The translations under genes were made by a program, and so were the position numbers. The notes beneath the pieces are model-generated. The model had not been told where the DNA came from and ran no database searches. It saw only the letters and a program-made list of their open reading frames with translations. Shown here piece by piece: positions 46,277 to 55,677 of a stretch of DNA of 64,000 bases. This DNA comes from DASQFQ01 sp963802905 (GTDB lineage Bacteria > Actinomycetota > Thermoleophilia > Solirubrobacterales > Solirubrobacteraceae): positions 1-64,000 of the forward strand of contig CAWDKH010000021.1 of the NCBI GenBank assembly GCA_963802905.1, in the 5' to 3' direction. Each line of letters begins with the position of its first letter. Position 1 is the first letter of the stretch.

Positions 46277-48422
46277 GTGCCGATCACCGAGACCGGAACC
46301 CGTGCACGCGAGCCTGACGAGGCCGGTTACGCGGAGACGGACGACGGCCTGCGGTTGCACTGGGAGGTCCACGGCAGCGGCGAGCCGACGATCGTGCTCC
46401 TGCCGCCGACCCCGATCAGCCACTCCCGCATCTGGAAGGCGCAGGTGCACTACCTCGCCCGGCACCATCGCGTCGTCGTCTATGACGGTCGCGGGAACGG
46501 GCGCTCCGACAGCCCTGATCCCGCAGGCCCGTGGCTGGACGGCTGGTACGCGTCCGACTGCCTGGCGGTGATGGAAGCCACCTCGACCGAGGCGGCCGTG
46601 CTCGGCGGCATCTGCGGCGACGGTGTCTGGCCCTCGGTCCAGATCGCCGCCGCGCACCCGGAGCGCGTGCTCGGCCTGGTCGCACTCGCCCCGGGGGTCC
46701 CGCATCTCGTCCCGAGCCACCCGTGGCGCGTGGCCGCGCACGAGACCTTCGACGAGCAGCGCGACGCGCCCGAGGGCTGGGAGAAGGAGAACCGTCACGC
46801 CATCCGCGCCGACCAGCGCGGCTTCCTCGAGTTCTTCTTCGGCGAGATGTTCCCCGAGCCGCATTCGACGAAGCAGATCGAGGACGCCGTCGCCTACGGG
46901 CTCGACGGATCCGCCGAGCTCCTGGTGATGGATGACGCCGAACCGGTCGCCGCGAACCGCGAGGAGGTCGAGGCGATCTGCGCGCGCGTGCGCTGTCCCG
47001 TCGCTCGTCGTCCAGGGCGACCGCGACAACTGCCAGCCGTTCGAGCGCGGCCTCGCGTTCGCCGAGCTGACCGGCGCCGAGCACGTCCAGCTCGTCGGCT
47101 CGGGGCACATCCCGAACGCGCGCAACCCGGTGCTGATCAACCGGCTGATGCACGAGTTCGCTGCGCGCTTCGCGCCGCCCGCGCCGCGCAAGCGCAGCTG
47201 GCGGCTCGCCGGTGAGCGGCCGCGGCGGGCGCTGCTCGCCTCGTCGCCGATCGGGCTCGGGCACGCCTGGCGTGACGTCGCGATCGCCCGCGAGCTGCGG
47301 CGGCTCGTCCCGGGCCTCGAGGTCCACTGGCTCGCCCAGCCGCCGGTGACGACGATGCTCGAGGCCTGCGGCGAGCTCGTCCATCCGGCGAGCGCCGACC
47401 TGGCCCCGGAGGCCGCGGGCGTCGACGGCGAGGCCGGCGAGCACGCGCTCCACGCCTTTCAGATGCTGCGCCGCCTCGACGAGATCTTCTGCGCGAACTT
47501 CATGGTCTTCCACGACCTCGTGCGCGAAGAGGCGTTCGACGTCTGGATCGGCGACGAGGCGTGGGAGATCGACTACTTCCTGCACGAGAACCCGGAGCTC
47601 AAGACCGCGCCCTACGTCTGGCTGACCGACTTCGTCGGCGTGCTGCCGATGCCCGACGGCGGCGAGCACGAGGCGTTCCTCGCCGCCGACACGAACCGCC
47701 AGATGGTCGAGCACGTGGCTCGCAACCCGGGCCTGCGCGACCGCTCGATCTTCGTCGGCGATCCCGACGACATCGTCCCGGAGCGCCTCGCGCCAGAGCT
47801 GCCGGCGATCCGCGACTGGACGGAGCCGCGCTTCGACTTCACCGGCTACATCGCCGCCTTCGACCCGGCCGAGCTTGGTGATCGCGCCGCGCTCCGCGAG
47901 GAGCTGGGCTTCCGCCCCGACGAGAAGGTCTGCGTCGTCGCGCCCGGCGGCTCCGGCGTGGGCATCCACCTCCTGCAGCGCGTGGCGGCCGCCTTCCCGG
48001 AGGCCAAGCGCCGCGTCCCCGAGCTGCGCATGATCCTGGTCGGCGGCCCGCGCATCGACGCCGCCTCGCTGCCGACCGCAGACGGCCTCGAGACCCGCGG
48101 CTACGTCCACGAGCTCTACCGGCAGCTCGCCGCCTGTGACCTGGCGATCACCCACGGCGGGCTGTCCACCACGATGGAGCTGACCGCGAGCGGGCGCCCG
48201 TTCCTGTTCTTCCCGCTCGACCAGCACTTCGAGCAGAACCACCACGTCGCCCACCGGCTCGCCCGCCACGGCGCGGGCCGGCGGATGAGCTACGCGAGCG
48301 ACGGGCCGGAGGAGATCGCCGCCGCGATCGCGGAGGAGATCGGGCGCGCGCCGCAGTACCGGCCGGTCGAGCAGCGCGGCGCCACCCGGGCCGCAGAGCT
48401 GATCGCCGGCGTCGTCGGATAG
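46277..48422 (+). CDS. alpha/beta hydrolase fused to a glycosyltransferase, one frameshift
   Basis: About 715 residues. Residues 1-300 are an alpha/beta hydrolase: LHWEVHGSGEPTIVLLPPTP, VVVYDGRGNGRSDSP, a nucleophile-elbow region VLGGICGDGVWPSVQIAA with Cys in place of the usual Ser, and the late GHIPNARNPVL histidine. After a basic linker, a GT-B glycosyltransferase follows: ALLASSPIGLGHAWRDVAIA, MVFHDLVREEAFDVWIGDEA, VCVVAPGGSGVGIHLLQRVA and the donor-site LAITHGGLSTTMELTASGRP. One indel near 46998 lies inside the hydrolase part. The junction itself reads through in one frame. The acceptor and donor are unknown. Confidence 0.8.
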
Positions 48423-48431
48423 CTTCGGGAG

Positions 48432-49515
48432 ATGCGCTCCCGCGAGCTGGGGATCAGGTTCGGCGACTCGGAGCCCGGGCCCGCTCGACGCGATCACCGA
48501 CGTCGCCGGCGTGCGCGTCGGCTCGGTCACGCTGCACGAGGGCGAGGACGTGCGGACCGGCGTCACGGTGGTCGTGCCGAGCGAGGCCGACGTCGGCGAG
48601 CATCAGCTGTTCGCCGGCTGCCACGTGCTCAACGGCAACGGCGAGCTGACCGGGCTCGAGTGGGTGCGTGAGTCAGGCCGGCTGACGACCCCGATCGGGC
48701 TGACGAACACGCACAGCGTCGGGGTCGTGCGCGACGCACTGGTCGCCCACTCGGTCCGCGGGCGCGAAGACGAGCTCTCGTGGGCGCTCCCGGTGGTCGG
48801 GGAGACGTGGGACGGCCAGCTCAGCGACATCAACGGCTTCCACGTCCGCCCCGAGCACGTCGACGAGGCGCTCGCCAAGGCGAGCGGCGGCGCGGTCGAG
48901 GAGGGCGCGGTCGGGTCGGGCACCGGCATGATCTGCCACGGCTTCAAGGGCGGGATCGGCACCGCCTCGCGGGTGATCGCCGAGGAGCACGGCGGCTACA
49001 CGGTCGGCGTGCTCGTGCAGGCCAACCACGGCTGGCGGGAGCGGCTGACGGTGGCAGGCGTCCCGGTCGGCCGGATGATCGGGACCGACGTCGTGCCCGA
49101 CCCCACCGAGGAACCGGGCGCGGGCTCGATCATCGTCGTGGTGGCGACCGACGCGCCGCTGCTCCCGCACCAGTGCCGGCGGATCGCCCAGCGCGCCTCG
49201 CTGGGGATCGCGCGCACCGGCGGGGCCGGCGAGCACTCGAGCGGGGACATCCTGATCGCGTTCTCGACCGCGGATCAGAATCTGCCGCCGAGCGAGATCG
49301 CCGACGCATCGGAGCCGGTCACCGTGCCGCTCACGATGCTCGTCGACTCGCACATCTCGCCGCTCTACCACGCGACGGTCGAGGCCACCGAGGCCGCGAT
49401 CGTCAACTGCCTGCTGGCCGCCGAGACGACGACCGGGCGCAACGGGGCGACCGCCTATGGCCTCGAGCCGGAACTGCTGCTCGAGGCCATGCGGCGGTTC
49501 GGTGGGACTACTTAG
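48432..49515 (+). CDS. P1 family peptidase (DmpA-like aminopeptidase/esterase), one frameshift
   Basis: Self-processing Ntn-type aminopeptidase of the DmpA family, about 360 residues. ITDVAGVRVGSVTLHEGEDV is the standard N-terminal segment, followed by GLTNTHSVGVVRDALVAHS, GAVGSGTGMICHGFKGGIGT and VLVQANHGWRERLTVAG. The cleavage site with nucleophilic serine is in GEHSSGDILIAFST. Family members release N-terminal D- or L-amino acids or act on beta-peptides. One indel near 48483. ATG 48432 begins ten bases after the preceding stop, so the two genes are likely co-transcribed. Confidence 0.88.
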
Positions 49516-49817
49516 ACGGCGGGTCCGCCCGCGGTGCGGTCGCGGCCCTTGCCCTTGCCGCTGCCGCCGACGGCGCGCAGCCCGAGCAGCACGATCATCA
49601 CGCCGATGATCGAGCCGAGGATGCCGCCGAGATCGAACTTGTCGTCGTCGCCGATGTTGAGCACGGTCGTGAACAGGAAGTAGCCCACGAGCGCGCCCAC
49701 GATGCCGACGGCGACGGTGGCGATGAAGCCCATGGAATCGTCGCCGGGGAGCAGGGCGCGGCCGAGATAGCCGGCGATGATGCCGATCACGATCGCCGCG
49801 ATGATGTTGCCGATCAT
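49512..49817 (-). CDS. GlsB/YeaQ/YmgE family small membrane protein
   Basis: 101 residues with three helices: IGNIIAAIVIGIIAGYLGRA, MGFIATVAVGIVGALVGYFL and LGGILGSIIGVMIVLLGLRA. The glycine-rich pattern marks the transglycosylase-associated (GlsB) family, often stress-induced, of unknown biochemical role. A hydrophilic Lys/Gly tail follows. ATG 49817 has AGGAG upstream and a CTATGT -10 candidate. Its stop overlaps that of the convergent P1 peptidase gene. Confidence 0.9.
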   Translation of the reverse strand: MIGNIIAAIVIGIIAGYLGRALLPGDDSMGFIATVAVGIVGALVGYFLFTTVLNIGDDDKFDLGGILGSIIGVMIVLLGLRAVGGSGKGKGRDRTAGGPAV

Positions 49818-49893
49818 TGGAAGTCTCCTGACATAGGTGTCGCCTGCATCTACCCCACGCAGCGCGGAAGGCACACGCGCACGTCGGCATGCG

Positions 49894-49906
49894 TACGCTG
49901 CCGCGG
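49894..49906 (+). promoter_or_regulatory. leaderless promoter of the BKACE operon
   Basis: TACGCT (49894-49899) and seven bases precede ATG 49907. This favours 49907 over the in-frame ATG at 49889. Confidence 0.5.
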
Positions 49907-50762
49907 ATGCAGCCGGTGATCATCACGAACTCGATCTCGGGCGCGGTGGCGAACCGCGAGCAGTGCCCGGCGATCCCCTACACGCCCGAGGAGTACGGCG
50001 CCGAGGCCCGGCGTGCGGTCGAGGAGGGCGCGGTGATGATCCACATCCACGCGCGCACGCCCGACGGCGTCCCCTCGTACGAGATCGACGACTTCGCGCG
50101 CGATCACCGACGCGATCCGGGCGGAGGCGGGCGCGGACGTGATCATCAACTACTCGACCGGTGCGATCGGCGTGCCGCTGGACAAGCGGATCGCCTACCT
50201 GCGGGCGCTCAAGCCCGACATCGGCGCGCTCAACATGGGCTCGATGAACTACGCGAAGTACTCGCGCCGGCGCCGGGACTTCGTGTTCAAGGCGGTGTTC
50301 GAGAACTCGTTCGACACGATCATCGAGCTCTGCACGGCGATGCGCGAGGAGGGCATCAAGCCCGAGCACGAGTGCTTCGATTCGGGCCACATCGCCAACC
50401 TCGACCCGCTGCTCGACATGGGCCTGCTCGACGCCCCGCTGCAGATCTCGTGCGTGATGGGGGTGACCGGGGGCATCCGCCCGAACGCCCGCAACCTCGC
50501 CCACATGGCCGAGCAGGTGCCCGAGGGCGTCGCCCACGAGTGGGGCGTGATCGGCATCTCGCGCGAGCAGTGGTCGCTGGTGGGCGCGGCGCTCACGCTG
50601 GGCGGCAACGTGCGCGTCGGGCTCGAGGACAACTTCTACCTCCCGGACGGCGAGATGGCGCGCTCCAACGGCGATCTCGTGGCGCGGGCGCGGCGGATGT
50701 GCGAGGACGTCGGGCGGCGCCCCGCGACGGTGGCTGAGGCGCGCGAGCGGCTGGGCCTGTGA
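49907..50762 (+). CDS. BKACE family protein (3-keto-5-aminohexanoate cleavage enzyme type), one frameshift
   Basis: Full-length beta-keto acid cleavage enzyme of about 285 residues. ITNSISGAVANREQCPAIPY opens the barrel, and the zinc HxH is in MIHIHARTPDGVPSYEIDDF. Then come NYSTGAIGVPLDKRIAYL, ALNMGSMNYAKYSR, PEHECFDSGHIANLDPLLDM, SCVMGVTGGIRPNARNLAHM and VRVGLEDNFYLPDGEMARSN. It splits a beta-keto acid with acetyl-CoA to acetoacetate and an acyl-CoA. One indel near 50102. First gene of an operon with a CoA-transferase and a 2-hydroxyacid dehydrogenase; the stop overlaps the next GTG. Confidence 0.9.
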
Positions 50763-51992
50763 GCGGCGCGCTCGCGGGCATCCGCGTGCTCGACCTGTCG
50801 CGGCTGCTGCCGGGCGGGTTCTGCTCGGGGCTGCTGGCCGACTTCGGCGCCGACGTGCTGAAGGTCGAGGACACCGGGCTGGGCGACTACGTGCGCTGGG
50901 CGCCGCCGCACTACGAGGGGGCGGAGCAGAGCGCCGGCTCGGCGCTGTTCCTCGCGCTGAACCGCAACAAGCGCTCGATCCGCATCGACCTCAAGTCGGA
51001 GGCGGGGCGCGAGGTGCTGCTGCGGCTCGTGCGCGAGTCCGACGTGCTGCTCGAGGGCTTCCGCCCCGGCGTGCTGGACCGGCTCGGGGTCGGCTACGAG
51101 CGGCTCAAGCAGGAGAACCCCGGGATCGTCTACTGCGCGATCACCGGCTACGGCCAGGACGGGCCGTACCGCGACCGCTCCGGCCACGACATGAACTACC
51201 TCGGGCTCGTCGGCCTGCTCGGGCTGACCGGCGAGCGCGACGGGCCGCCGGTCCAGGCGGCGGGCCAGATCGCCGACCTCGGCGGCGGCGCGCTGATGGC
51301 CGCGGTCGGGATCCTCATGGCGCTGCGCGAGCGCGAGATCTCCGGCGCACGGCCAGCTCGTCGACATCTCGATGGCCGACGGCGCGCTGTCGTGGCTGGC
51401 GATGGTGGCGGCGCGGATGCTCGCCGACGGTGCGACGCCGGCGCGCGGCGGGCTCGAGCTCGCGGGCGGGCTCGCCTGTTACCGGCCCTACCGGTGCGCC
51501 GACGGTTACGTGACGCTCGGCGCGCTGGAGCCGAAGTTCTGGCAGGCGTTCTGCCACGGGGTCGGGCGCGAGGACCTGGTCGAGCGGCACCTGGACCCCA
51601 GCGGCGGCGAGACGCAGCGCGAGGTCGAGGCGATCTTCGCGGCGCGCACGCGCGACGAGTGGGCCGCGTTCGCCGGCGAGCACGACTGCTGCCTCGAGCC
51701 GGTGCTCGACCTCGACGAGGCGCTCGACTCGGAGCTCGTGCGCGCGCGCGAGATGGTGGTCGAGATCGACCAGCCCGGCGCCGAGCGCCCGGTGCGGCTG
51801 CTCGGCGTCCCGATCAAGCTCTCGCGCACGCCCGGCGACCCGGCGCGCGCGCCCGGGCCGGCGCTCGGCCAGGACACGCGCGCGGTGCTCGAGGGGCTCG
51901 GCTACTCGGCTGCGGAGATCGCGGCCATGCTCGAGGCGGGAGCGGTGGCCGGACCGGCGGGCGAGTCGGTCCGTGGCTCGTTCATGGGATGA
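50759..51992 (+). CDS. CaiB/BaiF (family III) CoA-transferase or alpha-methylacyl-CoA racemase-like, one frameshift
   Basis: About 410 residues. GIRVLDLSRLLPGGFCSGLL, ADFGADVLKVEDTGLGDYVR, RNKRSIRIDLKSEAGREVLL and EGFRPGVLDRLGVGYERLKQ form the N-terminal half. YCAITGYGQDGPYRDRSGHD carries the aspartate that forms a glutamyl/aspartyl-CoA ester in the family. VDISMADGALSWLAMVAAR and YVTLGALEPKFWQAFCHGVG follow. Sequence does not separate racemase from transferase. One indel near 51350. GTG 50759 and stop 51992 both overlap neighbours. Confidence 0.9.
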
Positions 51993-52861
51993 AGGTCTTC
52001 GTTCCCGAGGACTTCCCTCGCGGGGGCTTGCCCGACGATGTCGAGTTCGTGGAGGAGGGCGCGGAGTTCGCAGTGCCCACCTCGTCGGAGATGGCCGAGC
52101 GGCTCGCCGGACTGCCCGACCTCCGCGTCGTCCAGGTGCTCTCCGCGGGCATCGATTGGGTCGAGCGCCACGTGCCGGACGGCGTGACGCTCTGCAACGC
52201 CGGCGACACGCGCTCGCCGGCCGTGGCGCAGTGGGTCGTCGCGGCGATCCTGCGTGACCTCGGCGGCTTTGCGCGCGCGGGCGGGTGGGACCACTGGCAG
52301 CCGCGCGAGATCGCGGGCAAGCGCGTGGTGATCGTCGGTCACGGCTCGATCGGGCGCGCGGTCGAGCGGCGGCTGGCGTCGTTCGGCGTGCGCTTCGGCT
52401 TCGTCGCACGGCGGGCGCGGCCGGGGGTCGAGCCGGTCGAGCGGCTTGCCGACGCGGTTGCGGGCGCCGACGTCGTCGTCGTGCTCGCGCCGCTCACGGA
52501 CGAGACGCGCGGGCTGGTCGGCGCGGAGGTGATCGGCCGCATGCGGGACGGCGCGCTGCTCGTGAACGCCGGCCGCGGCGCGGTCGTCGACACCGACGCG
52601 CTCGTCGACGCGCTGCAAGCCGGCCGGATCCGGGCGGCGCTCGACGTCACCGAGCCCGAGCCGCTGCCCGAGGATCACGTCCTGTGGACGCTCGACGGCG
52701 TCTTCATCACGCCGCACAACGCCGGCGACACGCCGGAAGCCGAGCTCGCGGCGCAGGCGCTGGCGCGCGCGCAGATGCTGCGCTACCGCGCGGGCCTACC
52801 GCTCGAGCACGTGGTCAGGCCGGGTGCGCCGGGCCGCTCGGGCCCTGGCGGTGGCGCTTGA
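51989..52861 (+). CDS. D-2-hydroxyacid dehydrogenase family
   Basis: NAD-dependent dehydrogenase of 290 residues. Rossmann motif VVIVGHGSIGRAVERRLASF, catalytic Arg in LLVNAGRGAVVDTDALVDAL, Glu in ALDVTEPEPLPEDHVLW and His in VFITPHNAGDTPEAE. The N-terminal part is short (about 100 residues). It would interconvert a 2-oxo acid and a D-2-hydroxy acid, which fits a pathway with the BKACE and CoA-transferase genes. ATG 51989 overlaps the preceding stop. Its 3' end overlaps the convergent FixH-like gene by 47 bases. Confidence 0.9.
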   Translation: MKVFVPEDFPRGGLPDDVEFVEEGAEFAVPTSSEMAERLAGLPDLRVVQVLSAGIDWVERHVPDGVTLCNAGDTRSPAVAQWVVAAILRDLGGFARAGGWDHWQPREIAGKRVVIVGHGSIGRAVERRLASFGVRFGFVARRARPGVEPVERLADAVAGADVVVVLAPLTDETRGLVGAEVIGRMRDGALLVNAGRGAVVDTDALVDALQAGRIRAALDVTEPEPLPEDHVLWTLDGVFITPHNAGDTPEAELAAQALARAQMLRYRAGLPLEHVVRPGAPGRSGPGGGA

Positions 52862-53321
52862 CGAGCATGTAGCCCGCGGCGCCGAGGATCAGCAGGCCGG
52901 CGAACGCGATCGGCAGACCGGGCGGCCCGACCGGATCGGGGCGGTCGACGACCGGCGTGGTGTCCTTGATCACGACGGAGCGGAACCGCGGCGGCGTCGC
53001 GCTGATGCCGTCGCGGATCGCGTAGGTCCACTGGCCCGCCCGCGGGAAGACGACCGTGGCCTTGTAGCGCCCGGCCTTCTTCAACGCGGCGGCGCGGTAC
53101 GTGGTGGTGAAGCCGTCCGCGTCGCGCACCTCGATCGACGGCTTGAGGTCCGAGCGGGCGGCGCGGCCGGGCTGCTTGATCGTCAGCACGACGTGCCACG
53201 GCTCGCCGGTCGGGACCTTGTCGGGCTTCGAGGAGAGCTTCACCGTCGCCCGCTCCTGCGCCAGCGTGGCGGCAGGTGCCGCCAGGAGAAGCAACGCAGC
53301 GATCAGCAGGGCACGGCGCAA
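52815..53321 (-). CDS. membrane-anchored YtkA/FixH-like extracellular protein
   Basis: 168 residues. A signal peptide LRRALLIAALLLLAAPAATL comes first, then an immunoglobulin-like domain resembling YtkA/FixH (PTGEPWHVVLTIKQPGRAAR, PSIEVRDADGFTTTYRAAAL, GRYKATVVFPRAGQWTYAIR). A C-terminal helix, LPIAFAGLLILGAAGYMLV, ends in a basic tail, so the domain should sit outside the membrane. TTG 53321 follows AAGGAG, which decides the start. The role is unknown; such domains often accompany copper or redox proteins, none of which is nearby. Confidence 0.75.
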   Translation of the reverse strand: MRRALLIAALLLLAAPAATLAQERATVKLSSKPDKVPTGEPWHVVLTIKQPGRAARSDLKPSIEVRDADGFTTTYRAAALKKAGRYKATVVFPRAGQWTYAIRDGISATPPRFRSVVIKDTTPVVDRPDPVGPPGLPIAFAGLLILGAAGYMLVKRHRQGPSGPAHPA

Positions 53322-53380
53322 GGGGCCGTCTCTCTCCTTGTATCGACTTGCACAAAGGCTACCACTGCGCTTTTTTGTGG

Positions 53381-54166
53381 CTACCACCGGACTTCGTGGC
53401 GCTCCATCACTCCCCAGCCCTCGCGGAGCGGCCCTGCGTGCGGCAGGGAGCCGCTGAAGCGGCCGAACGGCATCTCGTACTCGGAGGCCAGCAGCAGGAA
53501 GCGTTCGCGGTGCGCGCGCACCGCGAACGCCTCGCAGCGCAGGTCGCCGACCGCGGAAAGGTCGTCGGCGAACGGCAGTGGCTCGACGTGGTGCGGGGTG
53601 CCGTCGACCCAGACCGTGCGCTCCGAGGGCTCGCCGTCGTGCACGCCGTCGACCAGGTTCCAAGCCACCTTCGCGCCCGACTCCGCCACACCGACGCCGA
53701 CTGACCACCGCCACGCCGTGTCCCGCGCGTGGTAGCCGGCGGTGTCGTCGACGCACGCGCGGCCCTCGAACGGGCGGCCGAGCACCGTGCCACGCACGGC
53801 GATGCCGCCCTGCTTGCGGGTCCAGATGTACTGCTCGCCGTGCGGCGACACGACCTCGATGCCCTCGCCTTCCTCGAAGCGCAGGTCGAACCCGGCGGTG
53901 CGCACATGCCCCGGCTCCATCCGTACCGGGCCGGCGCGGCGATGCATGCGCTCGTGCAGCCGCTCGCCGTCCCACACCACCCACCACGCGACCGGCACGC
54001 CGCCGATCGAGACGCGCGTCGCGCACGCCATCGCTTCGGGTGAGAACGCGCCGACCCAGCGCCAGCGCTTGAGCGGGCGGCCGCCGCGGAGGAGCCGCAT
54101 GCGGGCGGGTGGGAGGACGAGGTCGGGACGATCAGGTCCTGGCCCACGCCATGCGGCGATCGGCAT
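53381..54166 (-). CDS. DUF2804 family protein
   Basis: 261 residues. It has a lipocalin-like beta pattern, with conserved segments RWRWVGAFSPEAMACATRVS, GTVLGRPFEGRACVDDTAGY, HARDTAWRWSVGVG and WNLVDGVHDGEPSERTVWVD. I recognise it as DUF2804 from these Trp-rich motifs, with moderate certainty; no enzyme function is known. ATG 54166 is preceded on the minus strand by TATCGT and six bases, a leaderless pattern. Divergent from the nitrilase gene. Confidence 0.7.
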   Translation of the reverse strand: MPIAAWRGPGPDRPDLVLPPARMRLLRGGRPLKRWRWVGAFSPEAMACATRVSIGGVPVAWWVVWDGERLHERMHRRAGPVRMEPGHVRTAGFDLRFEEGEGIEVVSPHGEQYIWTRKQGGIAVRGTVLGRPFEGRACVDDTAGYHARDTAWRWSVGVGVAESGAKVAWNLVDGVHDGEPSERTVWVDGTPHHVEPLPFADDLSAVGDLRCEAFAVRAHRERFLLLASEYEMPFGRFSGSLPHAGPLREGWGVMERHEVRW

Positions 54167-54178
54167 GGGGGCACGATA
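54167..54178 (-). promoter_or_regulatory. leaderless promoter of the DUF2804 gene
   Basis: Minus-strand TATCGT (54178-54173) is separated by six bases from the ATG at 54166. Confidence 0.45.
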
Positions 54179-54194
54179 TCCTCGCCGGGTCGGG

Positions 54195-54210
54195 TTGACT
54201 GACGGGTCAA
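54195..54210. promoter_or_regulatory. candidate TetR operator upstream of the nitrilase-TetR operon
   Basis: TTGACTGACGGGTCAA: perfect 5-bp arms TTGAC and GTCAA around six bases, 25 bases before the nitrilase start. The TetR gene is the second gene of the same operon, so autoregulation is plausible. Confidence 0.5.
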
Positions 54211-54234
54211 TCCAGTGGGAGAGGAGCCCTTGCC

Positions 54235-55050
54235 GTGAGAGCCGCCGCCGTGCAGCTCACATCGACCGCCGACCGCGACCGCAACCTCGAGGTCGCGGAC
54301 CGGCTGACGCGCGCCGCCGCTGCGGCGGGTGCGACGCTCGTCGTGCTGCCCGAGAAGTGGGCCGTGCTCGGCACGCCCGAGCAGACCGCCGCGGGCGCCG
54401 AACCGATCGACGGGCCGGCGCTGACGTGGGCGGCCGGCGCGGCGCGCGAGCTCGGCATCGACCTGGTGGCGGGCTCGATCGCCGAGCGCGTCGACGGCGC
54501 CACCCGCGGGCGCAACACCTCGGTGCACTTCGGCCCCGACGGCGAGACGCAGGCCACCTACCGCAAGATCCACATGTTCGACGTCGAGGTCGGCGGGCGC
54601 GTGTACCGCGAGTCCGAGACCGACGAGCCGGGTGACGAGGTCGTGCTCACGACCACCGCCGATGGCGTCGAGCTGGGCCTGACCATCTGTTACGACCTGC
54701 GCTTCCCCGAGCTCTATCGCGAGCTCGCGGTGCGTGGCGCGCGGGTGCTCGCGGTGCCGGCCGCGTTCACGCTCGCGACCACGCGCGAGCACTGGGAGGT
54801 GCTGCTGCGGGCGCGGGCGATCGAGGACCAAGCGTTCGTGGTCGCCGCCAACCAGGTCGGGCAGCACGCGCCGGGCTACCGCTCCGGCGGGCGCTCGATG
54901 ATCGTCGACCCGTGGGGCCTCGTGCTCGCGCAGGCGCCCGACATCGAGACGTTCGCGATTGCCCAGATCGACCTCGAGCGCCAGGCCGAGATCCGCCGCA
55001 CGCTGCCGTCGCTCGCCAACCGCCGGCTCGGCACCGAGGCCCAGGTCTGA
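54235..55050 (+). CDS. carbon-nitrogen hydrolase (Nit1/Nit2-like, deaminated glutathione amidase type)
   Basis: Nitrilase-superfamily amidase of 271 residues. The catalytic triad is complete: Glu in LVVLPEKWAV, Lys in TYRKIHMFDVEV and Cys in LTICYDLRFPELYRELAV. GLVLAQAPDIETFAIAQIDL is the usual C-terminal segment. The IHMFDVEV and CYDLRFPE forms are those of the Nit subgroup that hydrolyses deaminated glutathione, though omega-amidase activity is the alternative. GTG 54235 has a GGGAGAGGAG site. The stop TGA overlaps the ATG of the TetR gene. Confidence 0.88.
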   Translation: MRAAAVQLTSTADRDRNLEVADRLTRAAAAAGATLVVLPEKWAVLGTPEQTAAGAEPIDGPALTWAAGAARELGIDLVAGSIAERVDGATRGRNTSVHFGPDGETQATYRKIHMFDVEVGGRVYRESETDEPGDEVVLTTTADGVELGLTICYDLRFPELYRELAVRGARVLAVPAAFTLATTREHWEVLLRARAIEDQAFVVAANQVGQHAPGYRSGGRSMIVDPWGLVLAQAPDIETFAIAQIDLERQAEIRRTLPSLANRRLGTEAQV

Positions 55051-55667
55051 TGGCCCGCAACGGCGCCCCGGACAAGCGGCGGATCATCCTCGACGCCGCC
55101 GTGCGCGTGTTCGCGCGTCAGGGCTTCCACACCTGCCGGGTGTCGGACATCGCAGACGAGGCGCAGGTCGCCTACGGGCTCGTCTACCACTACTTCGGGT
55201 CCAAGGACGAGGTGCTCGACACGCTGTTCGTGGAGCGCTGGGACATCCTCCTCGAAGCGATCCGCGAGACCGACGCGACCGACATCCCGGCGCGCGAGAA
55301 GCTCTACGCGATCGCCTCGTTCATCATCGACTCCTACCGCCACGACCCCGACCTGATGAAGGTGATCATCGTCGAGGTCACACGGGCGGCGAACTCGTTC
55401 GGGCGCACGCACTTGCCCAAGATCGGTGAGGCCTACGGGCTGATCGCCGAGATCGTCCGCAAGGCGCAGGCCGACGGATCGTTCCGCGACACCGTCACGC
55501 CGGAGTTCGCGGCGATGGCGTTCTACGGCGCGATCGAGCAGGTCCTGACCGGGTGGATCTTCGGCCTGCTCGAGCAGGAGGACGAGGACTACGGGCGCGC
55601 CAAGGACTTCGTCGTCGGCACGATCTGCGACGGCCTCGAAGCGCACGCGTCGGAACCGTCTGCTTGA
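55050..55667 (+). CDS. TetR family regulator (fatty-acid FadR/YsiA-like)
   Basis: 205 residues. Helix-turn-helix RRIILDAAVRVFARQGFHTC, RVSDIADEAQVAYGLVYHYF and GSKDEVLDTLFVERWDILLE, then a ligand domain with LMKVIIVEVTRAANSFGRTH and MAFYGAIEQVLTGWIFGLLE. The C-terminal domain resembles TetR regulators that bind acyl-CoA (Bacillus FadR), so acyl-CoA sensing is a reasonable guess. ATG 55050 overlaps the nitrilase stop by one base. Confidence 0.88.
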   Translation: MARNGAPDKRRIILDAAVRVFARQGFHTCRVSDIADEAQVAYGLVYHYFGSKDEVLDTLFVERWDILLEAIRETDATDIPAREKLYAIASFIIDSYRHDPDLMKVIIVEVTRAANSFGRTHLPKIGEAYGLIAEIVRKAQADGSFRDTVTPEFAAMAFYGAIEQVLTGWIFGLLEQEDEDYGRAKDFVVGTICDGLEAHASEPSA

Positions 55668-55677
55668 CTCCGGCGCC

